From Chitinophagaceae bacterium DXS (GTDB lineage: Bacteria; Bacteroidota; Bacteroidia; Chitinophagales; Chitinophagaceae), in NCBI GenBank assembly GCA_030345135.1, contig CP128386.1:403129-467128 (forward strand): a stretch of 64,000 nucleotides of DNA, in the 5' to 3' direction. Shown piece by piece: positions 63,416 through 64,000 of the stretch (within the stretch, counting starts at the first letter, position 1; the number at the start of each line of letters is the position of its first letter). Both the position numbers and the translations under genes were made by a program. Below the pieces are notes generated by a model. That model worked only from the letters and a program-made list of their open reading frames with translations. It was not told the DNA's origin and ran no database searches.

Positions 63416-64000
63416 ATGAAATATCTGACGGGCTTGCCTTTGCTAAAATACCAAACATCCCTGCTATTTTGTTTGTTCAGCATTGCTATGACATGTTGTA
63501 CTGCGCAGCAATCAAATATTTCATTCAAAAAAACGCTGATCAATAAAACATTTATTGCAGAAGGTGTAGCTGTTGCCGACGTAAATAAAGATGGGAAACC
63601 GGATATTCTTGCCGGTGCATACTGGTTTCAATCATCTCAATGGTACAGCCGCGAATTGGCGAAGCCAGGCATTTATGATGGTAAGTCCGGCTACAGCAAT
63701 TCATTTCTGAATTTTTCAACGGATGTCAACCAGGATGGCTGGCCCGATCTTGTCAGGGTCGACATACCTGGTAAACCCGCAACATGGTATGAAAACAACA
63801 AGAATGAACACGGTTATTGGAAAGAGCACTTTTTATATGGAGCCGTTGGGAACGAATCTCCAATGCTGGTCGATATCGACGGAGACGGATTGAAAGATCT
63901 TGTTTGTAATGACCCGCAGTTAAAGCAGGTGATATGGCTAAAAGCTCCCGCGAAAACGGATACCGGCTGGCAGAAGTTTGTTATCAGTGAAGGAGAAACT
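63416..64000 (+). CDS. FG-GAP/VCBS repeat protein (partial, runs off the window)
   Basis: The first 195 codons are open to the window edge. There is an N-terminal signal sequence (hydrophobic stretch LLFCLFSIAMTCCTAQQ, possibly a lipobox), then repeats of the FG-GAP/VCBS type with calcium-loop text DVNKDGKPDILAG, DVNQDGWPDLV and DIDGDGLKDLV. It is a secreted or surface beta-propeller of unknown function, often found near glycan-degradation genes. Start ATG 63416 fits the signal peptide. Confidence 0.85.
   Translation, partial: MKYLTGLPLLKYQTSLLFCLFSIAMTCCTAQQSNISFKKTLINKTFIAEGVAVADVNKDGKPDILAGAYWFQSSQWYSRELAKPGIYDGKSGYSNSFLNFSTDVNQDGWPDLVRVDIPGKPATWYENNKNEHGYWKEHFLYGAVGNESPMLVDIDGDGLKDLVCNDPQLKQVIWLKAPAKTDTGWQKFVISEGET

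Overview
The window looks like chromosome of a free-living, glycan-degrading Bacteroidota, most likely a member of the Chitinophagaceae (inference). The reasons are two SusC/SusD pairs, paired sulfatases, GH97, GH43 and rhamnosidase-type enzymes, LytS/LytTR signalling, a DUF5107-type TPR protein, start sites without clear Shine-Dalgarno sequences, and intergenic spaces full of short repeated words. I see no rRNA, tRNA, CRISPR array, complete insertion sequence or prophage.

Layout. 0.1-2.8 kb (-): an Mla-type lipid transporter (permease, ATPase, MCE protein). 3.0-11.4 kb (-): a tight five-gene run of susC, susD, a lipoprotein aryl-sulfate sulfotransferase, a CHR-family (ChrA-like) transporter and a P-loop sulfotransferase. 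It is divergent from a large DUF5107/TPR protein, and two tandem LacI-type operators lie between them. 15-20.7 kb: a di-haem cytochrome c, a 1.1 kb gene-free structured region, two LytS-type kinases with one LytTR regulator, and a lipoprotein. 21-28.8 kb (-): a sulfated-glycan utilisation locus (susC, susD, two sulfatases) with an unusual structured leader. 29.3-35.4 kb: an accessory, repeat-rich island with an orphan RHS tip carrying a zinc-peptidase-like C-terminus, a candidate immunity lipoprotein, small orphan genes, an XRE regulator and a SelW-like protein, all among copies of a hairpin-rich repeat. 35.5-41.4 kb: nitrite assimilation (alginate-export-type porin, nirB, sirohaem methyltransferase, Crp/Fnr regulator). 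41.6-43.6 kb (-): KDPG/KDPGal aldolase and 2-dehydro-3-deoxygalactonokinase. 43.8-46.2 kb: an outer-membrane barrel protein. 46.7-59.7 kb (+): L-rhamnose release, uptake and catabolism (rhamnosidase, rhaT, aldolase/dehydrogenase fusion, mutarotase, isomerase, kinase), followed by lutABC, which would oxidise the lactate made from rhamnose. 59.9-64 kb: GH97, GH43 and a partial FG-GAP protein.

The most interesting points are: the sulfo-group-transfer operon controlled from a double operator; the repeat-bounded RHS toxin/immunity cassette; a 28-bp GC-rich hairpin mini-element found in four places inside AT-rich spacer words, with a matching empty site about 100 bp from one filled site; the overlapping short ORFs and hairpins ahead of the second susC; and a LytS kinase with a degraded ATP-binding N-box.
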